Of a stretch of 64,000 nucleotides of DNA, positions 27,833 through 36,797 are shown piece after piece. Both the position numbers and the translations under genes were made by a program. The notes under the pieces are model-generated. The model was not told the DNA's origin. It was given only the letters and a program-made list of their open reading frames with translations, and ran no database searches. Source of the DNA: CAISIP01 sp038326025 (GTDB lineage: Bacteria; Pseudomonadota; Gammaproteobacteria; Burkholderiales; Burkholderiaceae_C). Location: the NCBI GenBank assembly GCA_038326025.1, contig JBBQJP010000017.1, positions 14,606 through 78,605 on the forward strand, read 5' to 3'. Position 1 is the stretch's first letter, and each line of letters starts with the position of its first letter.

Positions 27833-28594
27833 ATGTTCGGATTCGAGGCCGTCACGCTGGCCCTCATTGCTGTTGTCACGCTGGTCGCCTTCATCGTCAG
27901 GGGCCTGTCGGGTTTTGGCTCGTCGATGATTGGCGTTGGCGCCTTGAGCATGGTGCTGCCGCCGGCGCAGGTGGTGCCGACCTACCTGGGTCTGGAGTTG
28001 ATCGCGTCAGTGAACCTGCTGCCGAGCATCTGGCGCCATGTGAACTGGCGATCGCTGGGCTGGGTGACTCTGGGCTCCTTCGTGGCCACGCCGTTCGGAC
28101 TGATGTTGCTCACCAGACTCAACCCGGATGCCATGCGACTGGTGGTGTCGGCTTGCCTGCTGGCGATCGCCTTGTTCATGCTCAGCGAGCTGGCCCGTCG
28201 CCTGGTGCCACGCACCACGCCCGGACCGGTCGGCGCGATGCTGGCCGGGGCTGCTTCGGGGGTGCTCAACGGCGCAGCCGCCATTGGCGGACCGCCGGTG
28301 ATCGTGTTTTTCTTTTCCAGTTCGGCCGCGTCGGTCGGCAGAGCGACCGTGATCGCATTTTTTCTGCTGACCAACACCTATGTGCTGGTGCTGGCGGGCA
28401 GCACCGGCGTGCTTGCCGACGTGGGTTGGAAGCTGATCGCGGTCGCCTTCCCATTTGCGCTGGCCGGTGTCTGGATCGGCCAGCACGGGTACAACCGCCT
28501 CGACGACGCAGCCTTGCTTCGACTCATCTGGCGCCTGCTCGCTGCATTGGGAGCCATCGGACTGGCCGGCGCCGCATGGCGGGTCATCGGCTGA
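27833..28594 (+). CDS. TSUP-family (TauE/SafE) membrane transporter
   Basis: The 253-residue protein has about eight hydrophobic segments. It contains the family's two-part repeat, seen in VRGLSGFGSSMIGVGALSMVL and GVLNGAAAIGGPPVIVFFFS. Relatives export sulfite, sulfoacetate or other organic anions. ATG 27833 follows the end of the cyclase gene; the frame is open further upstream but lies inside that gene. Confidence 0.85.
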   Translation: MFGFEAVTLALIAVVTLVAFIVRGLSGFGSSMIGVGALSMVLPPAQVVPTYLGLELIASVNLLPSIWRHVNWRSLGWVTLGSFVATPFGLMLLTRLNPDAMRLVVSACLLAIALFMLSELARRLVPRTTPGPVGAMLAGAASGVLNGAAAIGGPPVIVFFFSSSAASVGRATVIAFFLLTNTYVLVLAGSTGVLADVGWKLIAVAFPFALAGVWIGQHGYNRLDDAALLRLIWRLLAALGAIGLAGAAWRVIG

Positions 28595-28615
28595 GCATGC
28601 GCAACCGCCGCAGGG

Positions 28616-29710
28616 TCAAACCTTTGGTTTGACGATCCCCGCGTCGACCATCTGGCCGAACATGTCTTCCATCGACTGCTGCAAGGGCCGGTAGGTCATG
28701 CCCAGCGCTTTGCGGCTTTTGCTGTTGTCGGCACGAAAGACATGGTTCACATTGCGCGCGACAAATTTGCGCGTGAGACCCGACATCGGGGCGACCAACC
28801 AGACCAGCCACTTGGGCAAGGCACGCCGCGGCAAAGGAAAGCGGTCACCGAATCGGGGCAACAGGCTCTGGCCCACCGCCAGCAAATCGGTGTTGTGACC
28901 CGACACGATGTGGCGGCCCTCGGCGCCCGGAAGGAAGGCCGCGGCCAAGTGCGCCTGGGCCAGGTCGCGCACGTCCACCACGCCAAAGCCGGCACGCGGC
29001 GCACCCGCTTTCATCGTGCCGTCGCCCAGCTGGCGCACGATGTTGAAACTCTCGGACGTGGCATGCGGGTTCGTGCCCGGGCCGACCACCAGCGACGGGT
29101 TGATCACCACCAGCTGCCACTGCGATTGCAGCTTGGCCAGGCGCCAGCCCTCTTGCTCGGCCAGTGTCTTGGAATACGAATACGGCTGATGCGCCAGTGA
29201 AGATGTGGTGTTCCATACCGCCTCGGTGAGCACGCCGCCGGGCGCGTCGGCACAATCCGCCGCATCGCCATAAATTGCAGCGCAGGAACTGGTGAGCACC
29301 ACGCGCTGCACTGACGGCGTTTTCGATGCTTCGTCTAGCACATTTCGCGTACCCAGCAGCGCCGGGTCAATCAGCTCGCGCTGCGGGTCCTTGACGCTGG
29401 TAGTGAACGGCGAGGCGGTATGGAACACGACCGCGCAGCCGGCCATGGCCTTGGCGTAGGAGCCCGGCTGAAGGAGATCGGCAGCAAAGAACCGGACGGT
29501 TCCAGGCCCGGCCTGCGCCATGGCCGTGAGATGGGAGAGCTTGGCCACATCCTTGGGGTTGCGCACTGCGGCATGCACGGTGACACCCGCCTCGACCAGG
29601 CGCTTGACGATCCAGCCGGCCACGTACCCGGTGGCGCCGGTGACCAGCACCGGAGCGTCCGTGGGAATGGTGAAACCGGGGGTGGATGAGGAAGAGCTGG
29701 CGTTGCGCAT
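28616..29710 (-). CDS. NAD-dependent epimerase/dehydratase, extended SDR (dihydroflavonol reductase-like)
   Basis: The 364-residue protein has the extended-SDR cofactor motif VLVTGATGYVAGWI near residue 20 and the catalytic YSYSK (Tyr-x-x-x-Lys) near 175. Relatives reduce aldehydes or ketones or act on sugar nucleotides; the substrate cannot be told from sequence. The start at 29710 has AGGA about 9 bp upstream. A Ser-rich tail of about 15 residues precedes the Rossmann fold. It is convergent with the TSUP gene, 21 bp apart. Confidence 0.85.
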   Translation of the reverse strand: MRNASSSSSTPGFTIPTDAPVLVTGATGYVAGWIVKRLVEAGVTVHAAVRNPKDVAKLSHLTAMAQAGPGTVRFFAADLLQPGSYAKAMAGCAVVFHTASPFTTSVKDPQRELIDPALLGTRNVLDEASKTPSVQRVVLTSSCAAIYGDAADCADAPGGVLTEAVWNTTSSLAHQPYSYSKTLAEQEGWRLAKLQSQWQLVVINPSLVVGPGTNPHATSESFNIVRQLGDGTMKAGAPRAGFGVVDVRDLAQAHLAAAFLPGAEGRHIVSGHNTDLLAVGQSLLPRFGDRFPLPRRALPKWLVWLVAPMSGLTRKFVARNVNHVFRADNSKSRKALGMTYRPLQQSMEDMFGQMVDAGIVKPKV

Positions 29711-29909
29711 GGAGGGTCGTCCTGTATCGGTGGGGAGTGCTGGCATTGTCACGTGCGCCAGCACGCCGCGCCCAAATGCAGGCAATTCGCACGAAGCCGC
29801 GAAGGTCTGCGCAACACTCGGCAGAAAAAGTATCGACTATTTTGAATCCGATCCGCGATCTGCTGCGTACTGAACTTACCAGCGGCTGATCACGGCCGGT
29901 GGATTCCCT

Positions 29910-29945
29910 GACATTTCCCGGTCGATCCCGGTCGGAGGAAATGTC
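29910..29945. promoter_or_regulatory. Inverted repeat upstream of the CHRD gene
   Basis: GACATTTCC at 29910-29918 and GGAAATGTC at 29937-29945 are perfect 9-bp arms around an 18-bp spacer, which itself holds CCCGGTCG twice. The right arm ends 31 bp before the next start codon. It could be an operator or a leader hairpin; no T-run follows. Confidence 0.35.
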
Positions 29946-29976
29946 TGCTTGCCTCAGCCAACCGAAGGATCACACC

Positions 29977-30507
29977 ATGCGCACCATTCGCTCACTCTCC
30001 GCCATCGCCGGTCTGCTCGCCCTGGCAGCCTGGACCACCAGCGCGAACGCTGGCCATCTCAATATCGTGCTCGAGGCCCAGCTCGACGGGCGCGAACAGG
30101 TCAGCACTGGAGCGACCAACTCCGCCATGGTCGGCGATCCCAAGGGGCGCGCGCAGGCCTATGTTTTCGGCATCGACAACAATCCGGGCACCCTGTGCTA
30201 CCTGATCGTCGACGTCAAGAAGATCGACGAACTCAAGATGGCGCCCGGCAATGGCCGCGCGGCCCATATCCATGAAGGTGCCCGCGGCAGCAATGGCCCG
30301 GTCGTTGCCAATCTGGCCTGGCCGCAGGATGGACAGGCATCGGACTGCCTGTTCGAAGGCCAACCCGGTAAGTTCCCAACCAACGAAGCCGGCCTCGTGC
30401 AACGTATCCTGAAGAACCCGGCGAACTTTTATATCAACGTGCACAACTCGGTGTATCCGGCCGGCGCGATTCGCGGTCAGTTGTCCGAAAACGAGCACCA
30501 GCACTGA
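29977..30507 (+). CDS. Secreted CHRD-domain protein
   Basis: The 176-residue precursor has a signal peptide (hydrophobic core 9-19, cleavage near SANA-G). One CHRD domain follows, with HIHEGARGSNGPVV near residue 92 and NPANFYINVHNSVYPAGAIRGQL near the end. CHRD domains occur in secreted or envelope proteins of unknown biochemistry. ATG 29977 has AAGGA 8 bp upstream; an in-frame ATG at 29941 is less likely. Confidence 0.88.
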   Translation: MRTIRSLSAIAGLLALAAWTTSANAGHLNIVLEAQLDGREQVSTGATNSAMVGDPKGRAQAYVFGIDNNPGTLCYLIVDVKKIDELKMAPGNGRAAHIHEGARGSNGPVVANLAWPQDGQASDCLFEGQPGKFPTNEAGLVQRILKNPANFYINVHNSVYPAGAIRGQLSENEHQH

Positions 30508-30631
30508 GCGCCTTGATAGCGCTGCGAGCCGCCATTTCCGGCCGTCCGATCTGAAAGTCGGCGGCAATCCTTTGACCTCGATCACTTGCGCCGGGCGCGC
30601 TACCCGGTCATTATTCCGGGTGGGCGGAACC

Positions 30632-31072
30632 ATGCACACCTTTCACATTTATCGCTACGACCCGGACCGCGACGTGGCGCCACGCACGCACGAATACGAG
30701 GTCGAAGTCGACGACAGCCAGCGCATGTTGCTCGACGTATTGATTCAGCTCAAGGCCATCGACCCCAGTCTGAGCTTCAGGCGCTCATGCCGCGAAGGCG
30801 TCTGCGGCTCGGATGCCATGAACATCAACGGCAAGAACGGGCTGCCTTGCGTGACCAACATGCGCTCGCCGCCCAAGTCGATCGTGCTCAAGCCGCTGCC
30901 AGGCATGCCGGTGATCCGCGACCTGATCGTCGACCTCATGGTCTTCTTCAAGCAATACCACTCGATCAAACCCTAACTCGTCAACGCCGGCCCGCCGCCG
31001 CAGGCAGAGCGGCTACAGTCGCATGAGGCGCGCTAACTGCTCAACGGGCTCTATAAGTGCATCCTGTGCGCA
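30632..31072 (+). pseudogene. Decayed succinate dehydrogenase iron-sulphur subunit (sdhB-like)
   Basis: The frame opens with a normal SdhB N-terminus (MHTFHIYRYDPD) and the 2Fe-2S loop SCREGVCGSDAMNINGKNGL. It stops at TAA 30974-30976, straight after YHSIKP. The same frame then reads GPPPQAERLQSHEAR, meets a second TAA at 31034-31036, and goes on with LLNGLYKCILCA. These match the next parts of intact SdhB (PPP..ERLQS and GLYECILCA). All downstream 4Fe-4S and 3Fe-4S sequence is gone, and a hemerythrin gene starts 18 bp later. Family members are about 235 residues. The first 114 residues could still make a ferredoxin-like fragment. Confidence 0.85.
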
Positions 31073-31089
31073 TACCAGGACCCATCCCT

Positions 31090-31641
31090 ATGACGATCAA
31101 CTTCCCTGGCCACTCAGCACCTGCCGGCGGGTTCGAGGTGCCGCTGGAAATGATCGCGGCCTGCCACCATCGCGTCTTGAAGCAATGCGCCACGCTGCGG
31201 CGACTGGTGCCGCATCTGGCGACCCACGGCGCCGACGAAGACGCGCGCATCGCCGCGGCAGCCGTAATGCGCTATTTCGACACCTCGGCGAAAGACCATC
31301 ACGCCGATGAGGAGACCGACCTGTTTCCCGCGCTCCTGGAGTCAATGGCCGGATCGGACGCGATCCGCATTCGCAACCTGGTCGATTCGTTGACGCTCGA
31401 TCATCGCGCGCTCGAGTCGCATTGGCAGCGCCTGCGTCGGATCCTGCAAGGGATCGAGTCTGGCAACTCGTTGCCACTGACGTACGCGGAGGTGGAGCCA
31501 TTCATCACTTTGTACGAACAGCACATCGCGCGCGAAGAAGCCGAACTCTTGCCGATGGCAGCCCGGCTGCTGGAACAGAAGTCACTGGATCGGGTCGGCG
31601 CGGCGATGCGCCTGCGGCGCGGCATCACCGTGATCGATTAG
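31090..31641 (+). CDS. Hemerythrin-like (HHE) domain protein
   Basis: The 183-residue, mostly helical protein carries the spaced His/Glu ligands of a di-iron hemerythrin site: CHHRVLKQC near 25, KDHHADEETDLFPAL near 75, LDHRALESHW near 105 and EQHIAREEAELLP near 150. Such cytoplasmic proteins bind oxygen or nitric oxide, or act in iron handling or stress repair. It starts in the debris of the sdhB pseudogene and has no obvious operon partner. Confidence 0.88.
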   Translation: MTINFPGHSAPAGGFEVPLEMIAACHHRVLKQCATLRRLVPHLATHGADEDARIAAAAVMRYFDTSAKDHHADEETDLFPALLESMAGSDAIRIRNLVDSLTLDHRALESHWQRLRRILQGIESGNSLPLTYAEVEPFITLYEQHIAREEAELLPMAARLLEQKSLDRVGAAMRLRRGITVID

Positions 31642-31869
31642 AGATGCTGTGCCAGCGTGGCCCGCCATGCAAGCACAACAAAGCCTGATCTGCAACAAAG
31701 AGACTGGCAACGTGACGATGCATGATCAGCTGCTCAAGATCAATCTGTGCTGACTGCGGTTTCACGCCATACGACCAACCATCCCCGATGTCGAATTTCT
31801 TACCCGCGGCGCTGCCCGGCTCCGATCGACAGGTCACGGCCCCCACATCAAGGATGCAGGAGATGTGCT

Positions 31870-32487
31870 TTGGTCCGCGGTGAACGCTTCAACAGCATCA
31901 GCCATCTGGTAGGTACGTCGCTGGCACTGGTCGGTGCCATCTGGCTGGTCGCGCTGGCTGCGCTGCGCGGCGACCCGTGGCGCATCGTGTCGTTCAGTAT
32001 TTATGGCAGCTCGCTGGTGTTGCTGTATCTGTGCTCCACGCTGTATCACAGCCTGCGCGGTCGCGCAAAGGACGTGTTGCGCAAGTTCGATCATTGTTCG
32101 ATCTACCTGCTGATCGCCGGCAGCTACACCCCGTTCATGCTGGTGAGCCTGCGTGGTGCCTGGGGCTGGACGCTGTTCGGTGTGGTCTGGGCCCTTGGAC
32201 TGGCGGGCATCACGCAGGAGATCTGGCTGGCGCGCGGCGCGCGCATTACCTCTCTGGTGATTTATCTGTTGATGGGCTGGCTTGCGGTCCTGGCGGTATC
32301 GCCGCTATGGCAGGCCCTGGGATCCGCTGGGTTTGCCGGCCTGGTCGCGGGCGGAGCCTGCTACACCGGCGGTGTGTTGTTCTACATCAATGACGAAAAG
32401 TGGCGTCACGGTCACGGCATCTGGCATCTGTTCGTGCTGGCCGGCAGCATCTGCCATTTCCTGACCGTGCTGCTGTTTGTCGCCTGA
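31870..32487 (+). CDS. Hemolysin III/PAQR-family membrane protein
   Basis: The 205-residue protein has seven hydrophobic segments. PAQR-family markers are GERFNSISHLVG at the N-terminus, STLYHSL near 55 and the C-terminal GHGIWHLFVLAGSICHF, whose His residues form a metal site in relatives. The frame is open to 31747, but the family start motif and AGGAG 7 bp upstream indicate a TTG start at 31870. The biological role is poorly defined; relatives affect membrane lipid homeostasis. Confidence 0.87.
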   Translation: MVRGERFNSISHLVGTSLALVGAIWLVALAALRGDPWRIVSFSIYGSSLVLLYLCSTLYHSLRGRAKDVLRKFDHCSIYLLIAGSYTPFMLVSLRGAWGWTLFGVVWALGLAGITQEIWLARGARITSLVIYLLMGWLAVLAVSPLWQALGSAGFAGLVAGGACYTGGVLFYINDEKWRHGHGIWHLFVLAGSICHFLTVLLFVA

Positions 32488-32601
32488 CCTCATACGAGCA
32501 TGGCACCCATTTCAAGCGGTCGCTTGCCAATGCGCGTCTGTGCCCGTTCGGCATGTGGCCCTCGCTTGCGGCGAGGCTCGGCGGATGTACTGCCGGTTGG
32601 T

Positions 32602-33018
32602 TCACCAGACAAACCGTTCGGCATGCTCGGCGGTGTATTCCCCGATCAACTCCGAACGCTGCTCACCCGGCATCACATCGGACGGCAGTCGCACATAGAT
32701 GTCGGCCATCACGGACTCGAACGATTCGCCATCGATACGCTCCAACTCCACCATGAGTCGCGTATAACCACCCGGCTCGCCGATACGCTCGAGCCTGTCC
32801 ATGTCCGCCAATGCCTGCACACTGGCGCGGTACAACTCTCCCACTACCTGGTGGCCGGTTCCGGGTGCGTGGATCACACACGGCACGTGGCCGTCGCCCA
32901 TCAGGTAGAACGGCAGGCGTTCGCGCGTTCGGTAGCTGCCCGTCACCCGTTCGGCGGTGTTGATATGCTGATTGCAGAACCCTTGCTTCAGGGATCCGTA
33001 GGTAAACAGGAGTGTCAT
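32602..33018 (-). CDS. Gamma-glutamylcyclotransferase-like (AIG2-type) protein
   Basis: The 138-residue protein begins TLLFTYGSLKQG, the glycine-rich substrate loop of the GGCT fold. It has a Glu in VVGELYRAS near 60 where catalysis is expected, and a Y-x-R segment in GGYTRLMVE. Relatives cyclise gamma-glutamyl amines or degrade glutathione-derived peptides. It converges with the PAQR gene and diverges from the small cysteine-rich gene at 33180. Confidence 0.85.
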   Translation of the reverse strand: MTLLFTYGSLKQGFCNQHINTAERVTGSYRTRERLPFYLMGDGHVPCVIHAPGTGHQVVGELYRASVQALADMDRLERIGEPGGYTRLMVELERIDGESFESVMADIYVRLPSDVMPGEQRSELIGEYTAEHAERFVW

Positions 33019-33179
33019 GGTGGCACAAAGGGGTTAAACGCCTGGAGTCCGGATCGGAGCAAGCCAGGCGGGTTGAAGAAGTAGCCAGATTGTCTGCGCT
33101 TGTGGCCGCTGCTGTCGCCGAACCACCGGCAGCGATCCCTATCACCCGACGCGCTACAGTTACGCAAACGCGCAAAACC

Positions 33180-33581
33180 ATGAGCCCACCGGAACTTCCC
33201 TTTCTGAATATCGCGGCACTGACCTCGCTGGCGCGCCAGAGCCTGGGACGCGCCGCTTGCGCGCATTGCGCATCGATACAACATGCCGCCTGGGAATCCC
33301 TGCACGCCGGTTTCGATGCCGCGCACCTGCGTGTCGTCGGTACCCTGCGCCGCGAAGGCTACGACGAACCGACGTTTGCCGAACATCACCCGCGCGGGAC
33401 CCACGGCAGCTCGGCCGATGCGCCGATCGCGCCGGCATACTTCCCCTGCAACCGATGCCAGGTCTGGCAATGCACGGCCTGCAGCCGTGCCTTCCTGCGC
33501 TACACCGAATACGGCGGTTATTACCAGGACGAACGTATCCGCACCCTGGACCCGGAATTGATCGACGACACGCCACTGTGA
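33180..33581 (+). CDS. Hypothetical protein with two CxxC pairs
   Basis: This 133-residue product is not assigned to a family. It has CAHC near residue 23 and CNRCQVWQCTAC near residues 94-105, a zinc-finger or rubredoxin-like arrangement, followed by an aromatic stretch RYTEYGGYYQDERIR. Composition and codon use match neighbouring genes, which supports coding. The AcuI-like reductase gene follows after 66 bp on the same strand. A metal-binding role is an inference only. Confidence 0.65.
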   Translation: MSPPELPFLNIAALTSLARQSLGRAACAHCASIQHAAWESLHAGFDAAHLRVVGTLRREGYDEPTFAEHHPRGTHGSSADAPIAPAYFPCNRCQVWQCTACSRAFLRYTEYGGYYQDERIRTLDPELIDDTPL

Positions 33582-33647
33582 ATGGCATTCAACAGAGGTG
33601 ACTTCCCCTGCATGGCGCCCCGCACGACCTGAACACAAGGAGACAAC

Positions 33648-34643
33648 ATGAACGGACCCATCCCCGCCTATCTGATTGAAGGCAGCGCCGACGCCGTCCA
33701 GGCGCGTTTCACCACACTCGAACCGGCGCAGCTCGATCCGGGCGATGTGATCGTGCGCATCCAGTACGCCAGCGTCAACTACAAGGATGCGCTCGCGGCA
33801 ACCGGGCGGGGCCGCATCATCCGCCGGTTTCCCTGCGTAGGTGGCATCGATGCCGCCGGCACGGTCGAGTCCTCGGACAACCCGCGCTTCAAGCCCGGCG
33901 ACAAGGTCATCGTGCACAGCCACGGTTTCGGCGTGTCCCACCATGGTGGCTACGCCACGCGTGCCCGGGTACCGGCCGACTGGGTCAACCATATTCCGCC
34001 GGCCCTGAGCACGCTGGACGCCATCACCATCGGCGTGGCGGGCTATACCGCTGCACTGGCCGTGGACCTGATGGAGCTCAACGGACTCACACCCGGCCGC
34101 GGCAAGGTGCTGGTCAATGGCGCCACCGGCGGCGTGGCCAGCATCAGCATCGACATGTTGTCCCAGCGCGGTTTCGACGTGGTCGCGGTCACCAGCAAAC
34201 CCGCGCAGGCGCAATACCTCAGGGACCTGGGCGCCAGCGAGGTGATCGCCGCCAGTGACCTGCCGGCCGCCACCCGGCCGCTCGAAAAAGCCCGATGGGC
34301 CGGCGCCGTGGACTCGTTAGGCGGCGAGCCGCTGGCTGCACTGACCCGCACCATGGACAAGGACGGCGTGATCGCCAGTATCGGCAACGCGGCTGGCCAT
34401 GAACTCGTGACCACCGTCATGCCTTTCATTCTGCGCGGCGTGCGCCTGATCGGCGTCAATTCGGACAATGAACCTGCGCTGCGCGAACACCTGTGGCAAC
34501 GGCTCGCGAGCGACCTTCGCCCGCGGCATCTGGACAACATCGCGCAGGTGAAACCCTTCAAGGCCTTGCCCGACGTCATCGACGACGTGATCGAAGGTCG
34601 CAACCGGGGCCGCGCGGTCATTGCGATCGATCCGGGCGCATGA
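33648..34643 (+). CDS. acuI: MDR-family oxidoreductase, acrylyl-CoA reductase-like (AcuI/YhdH)
   Basis: The 331-residue zinc-independent medium-chain reductase has the YhdH/AcuI pattern: ASVNYKDALAATGRG near 48-62, PCVGGIDAAGTV near 68 and the NADPH motif VLVNGATGGVASI near 153. AcuI reduces acrylyl-CoA to propionyl-CoA and protects against this electrophile. CAAGGAGACAAC precedes the start at good spacing. Confidence 0.87.
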   Translation: MNGPIPAYLIEGSADAVQARFTTLEPAQLDPGDVIVRIQYASVNYKDALAATGRGRIIRRFPCVGGIDAAGTVESSDNPRFKPGDKVIVHSHGFGVSHHGGYATRARVPADWVNHIPPALSTLDAITIGVAGYTAALAVDLMELNGLTPGRGKVLVNGATGGVASISIDMLSQRGFDVVAVTSKPAQAQYLRDLGASEVIAASDLPAATRPLEKARWAGAVDSLGGEPLAALTRTMDKDGVIASIGNAAGHELVTTVMPFILRGVRLIGVNSDNEPALREHLWQRLASDLRPRHLDNIAQVKPFKALPDVIDDVIEGRNRGRAVIAIDPGA

Positions 34644-34662
34644 GTATGGCCGGTGCGCTTCG

Positions 34663-34893
34663 CACGTATTCATCATCGATGTGAACCTGCCCGGGATGTC
34701 GGGCGCCGACCTCGCACGTCAATGGACAGTCCAGGACAAGACCCGCTGGCTCGCGTTGTGTTCGGGTTGGATTTCAACCATGGACTGGAAGGTTTCGGGC
34801 CCAACACGCGCGCCTTGCCAAAGTCGTTTCCGGGCAACGGTCGACAACGTTGCGCCTGCCTGAATCTGGCAGAACATGCGGGCCGGGTGCGCA
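34663..34893 (+). pseudogene. Response-regulator receiver-domain remnant with a frameshift
   Basis: One frame reads VFIIDVNLPGMSGADLARQW, the phospho-acceptor Asp region of a receiver domain, and then LALCSG. A different frame takes up the pattern from about 34766 with LDFNHGLEGFGPN and RALPKSF, where the conserved beta-5 Lys-Pro-Phe region is expected. The parts before the Asp and after the Lys are missing. It sits directly behind acuI and has no start of its own. The assignment rests on motif order and is moderate. Confidence 0.5.
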
Positions 34894-34912
34894 CGGCACG
34901 CGGCCTGCGATG

Positions 34913-35539
34913 TCAGTTCTTTTCGTCCTTGAAGCCGACGTTCCAATGGGTTCCGTCGCAAAAGGGTTTGTTCTTCGACTGGCCGCAGCGGCACAAGGTG
35001 TAGTGCTCGTTCGAGACCGCAGTGGCATCGCCTCGCAACGACACGGCACCAACCACTTCGTAAGGTCCGTCCTTGCTGATACGCAGCGCCGGGGCACGCC
35101 CAGAATGTTCCTGCAACACGCCGTCGATGCTGTACGCCAGCGCGCCGGATGGGCACATCTGCACCGTGGCGACGGTTTTGGCGATTGCATCGGCGTCGGC
35201 GTCGATCCAGGGTTCCTGCTTCATGCGGAACACCGCAGGCGAGTGATCGGTGCAGAAACCCGCATGCGCGCAGATCGAGCGGTTGTCGTGGATCGTGATG
35301 TTCTTGCCCACGTAGTTGATGGTCGTGCGTTCTTCCGGGTCTGACAGGCGTGCGCTGGAAAACCCGATCTTCTTGTGTGTGCCATCGCAAAAAGGCTTGT
35401 TGCCAGAACCCCCGCAGCGGCACAACCAGAACTTCGCATCGGTCGCAAGGGCGTCTCCGCTGGAGTTGCACAGGCTGACGGGGCCACTCACCTGCAAGGG
35501 TCCATCGGGCCGGGGATCGATCGTGACGGGATCGGACAT
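34913..35539 (-). CDS. Double CDGSH iron-sulphur protein with a central ferredoxin-like segment
   Basis: The 208-residue protein has one CDGSH motif near residue 41 (CRCGGSGNKPFCDGTH) and a second near 190 (CRCGQSKNKPFCDGTH). Each supplies the Cys3His ligands of a 2Fe-2S cluster as in mitoNEET. Between them lies ICAHAGFCTDHSPAVF with a later MCPSGAL, which resembles the divergent 4Fe-4S monocluster domain. Three clusters in one small cytoplasmic protein would suit redox or nitric-oxide sensing or cluster transfer. AAAGGAGA lies 6 bp before ATG 35539. It stands alone, next to the receiver-domain remnant. Confidence 0.85.
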   Translation of the reverse strand: MSDPVTIDPRPDGPLQVSGPVSLCNSSGDALATDAKFWLCRCGGSGNKPFCDGTHKKIGFSSARLSDPEERTTINYVGKNITIHDNRSICAHAGFCTDHSPAVFRMKQEPWIDADADAIAKTVATVQMCPSGALAYSIDGVLQEHSGRAPALRISKDGPYEVVGAVSLRGDATAVSNEHYTLCRCGQSKNKPFCDGTHWNVGFKDEKN

Positions 35540-35786
35540 GAGGAATCTCCTTTCATGCATGAATCCAGGGAGCGGCCATTGCGTCGCCCGCGTCGACTCA
35601 GGGTTACAGGTTAACCCGGTTGGCATTTTGCTGCTGGGCGGCGCTCAAGCCATTGCCATCGCCATTGGCACGGGTTACCCGTTGTGCCCAGGCCCCCGCC
35701 ACGACCAACGGAGCAATCCTGTGCATGCGCCGCAGCCACGCCAACCGAGACCACGCGCATGCCCGCGAAGTGCGCAACAACCGGCT

Positions 35787-36797
35787 TCAGCGCGGCGGTG
35801 GCAAAGGCTCGCCCAGCATGCGTCGCCACAACCAGGGCAGTCCCCGTTCCAGGTCCGGACGCGTAGCTTGCTGCACCGGTTTGTCCAGCGCCTGCAGCGG
35901 GCTGTGGCGCTCGGCCACGACGAAGCGGAAGGTATAAGCCGGCTCCTGGCCCATGCGCAGGTCGCTGATCAGCAGTTGTGTGCCGACCTGCTCGAATTTG
36001 TAGAAACCTTTGCTGAAGGCGGCAATGCGCCGCACACTGTCCAGGCCCTGCAGTTCACCGGCCAGCGTCTGGCCACGGTCGAAACGATCGAAGACCACAA
36101 GGGGTTCGGCGTCGAGCACCGAATAGAAACCTTCGTAGTAGTCCGCACCCGACATCGCCACAACCCGCCACAACAAGGTGTTGAGCGGCGCTGGCGTCAC
36201 CAGCACTTGCTCGGCCGCTATGCCCTGGCGCGCCAGCGCGTCGCGGGCAATGCGCTCGACATGCTGTTGCGCTGCCATGCCCCAGGCCAGATAGGCCGTG
36301 CTGAGCACCAGGCCCACCGCGTTGGCACGCAGGCCACCTGTACTGCCACGTGACGCCAGCGCCCAGCAGGCGCCCACCAGCAACGGCAGCGTGTACAGCG
36401 GGTCGATGATGAAGATGCTGGCCACGCCGAAGGGATAGTCGGAAAACGGCAACGCGAGTTGTGTGCCGTACACCGTCATGTTGTCGAGCAGCGGATGGGT
36501 CACCAGCACCAGCCACAGGGCCAGCCACCAGCGCCGCCATATGGCCCACTGGCCGTGCAGGCGCGCCACAAGCGCTGCCAGCGGCAGCGAGAGCAGCGTC
36601 AACCAGAACAACGAATGGGTCTCGGCCCGGTGCAACACCATGTTGCGCACCGGGTCGCCATGGTCGATGAATACATCGAGGTCGGGCAAGGTGCCGGCCA
36701 CCGCACCCCATAACGCGGCCTTCCAGATCGCGGTGCGCCGACCCATCGTCGCGACTCCCACCGCGGCACCCAACGCAATCTGTGAAATCGAATCCAT
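35787..36797 (-). CDS. YdjM/DUF457-family membrane protein (putative metal-dependent hydrolase)
   Basis: The 336-residue protein has five or so hydrophobic segments in its first 200 residues and a soluble C-terminal part. The conserved polar motifs GTLPDLDVFID, HRAETHSLFW and THPLLDNMTVYG carry the Asp and His residues that gave the family its hydrolase name. Activity is unproven in most members. The start at 36797 begins exactly at the family's first helix (MDSISQIALGAAVG). It diverges from the TRAP permease gene. Confidence 0.8.
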   Translation of the reverse strand: MDSISQIALGAAVGVATMGRRTAIWKAALWGAVAGTLPDLDVFIDHGDPVRNMVLHRAETHSLFWLTLLSLPLAALVARLHGQWAIWRRWWLALWLVLVTHPLLDNMTVYGTQLALPFSDYPFGVASIFIIDPLYTLPLLVGACWALASRGSTGGLRANAVGLVLSTAYLAWGMAAQQHVERIARDALARQGIAAEQVLVTPAPLNTLLWRVVAMSGADYYEGFYSVLDAEPLVVFDRFDRGQTLAGELQGLDSVRRIAAFSKGFYKFEQVGTQLLISDLRMGQEPAYTFRFVVAERHSPLQALDKPVQQATRPDLERGLPWLWRRMLGEPLPPPR

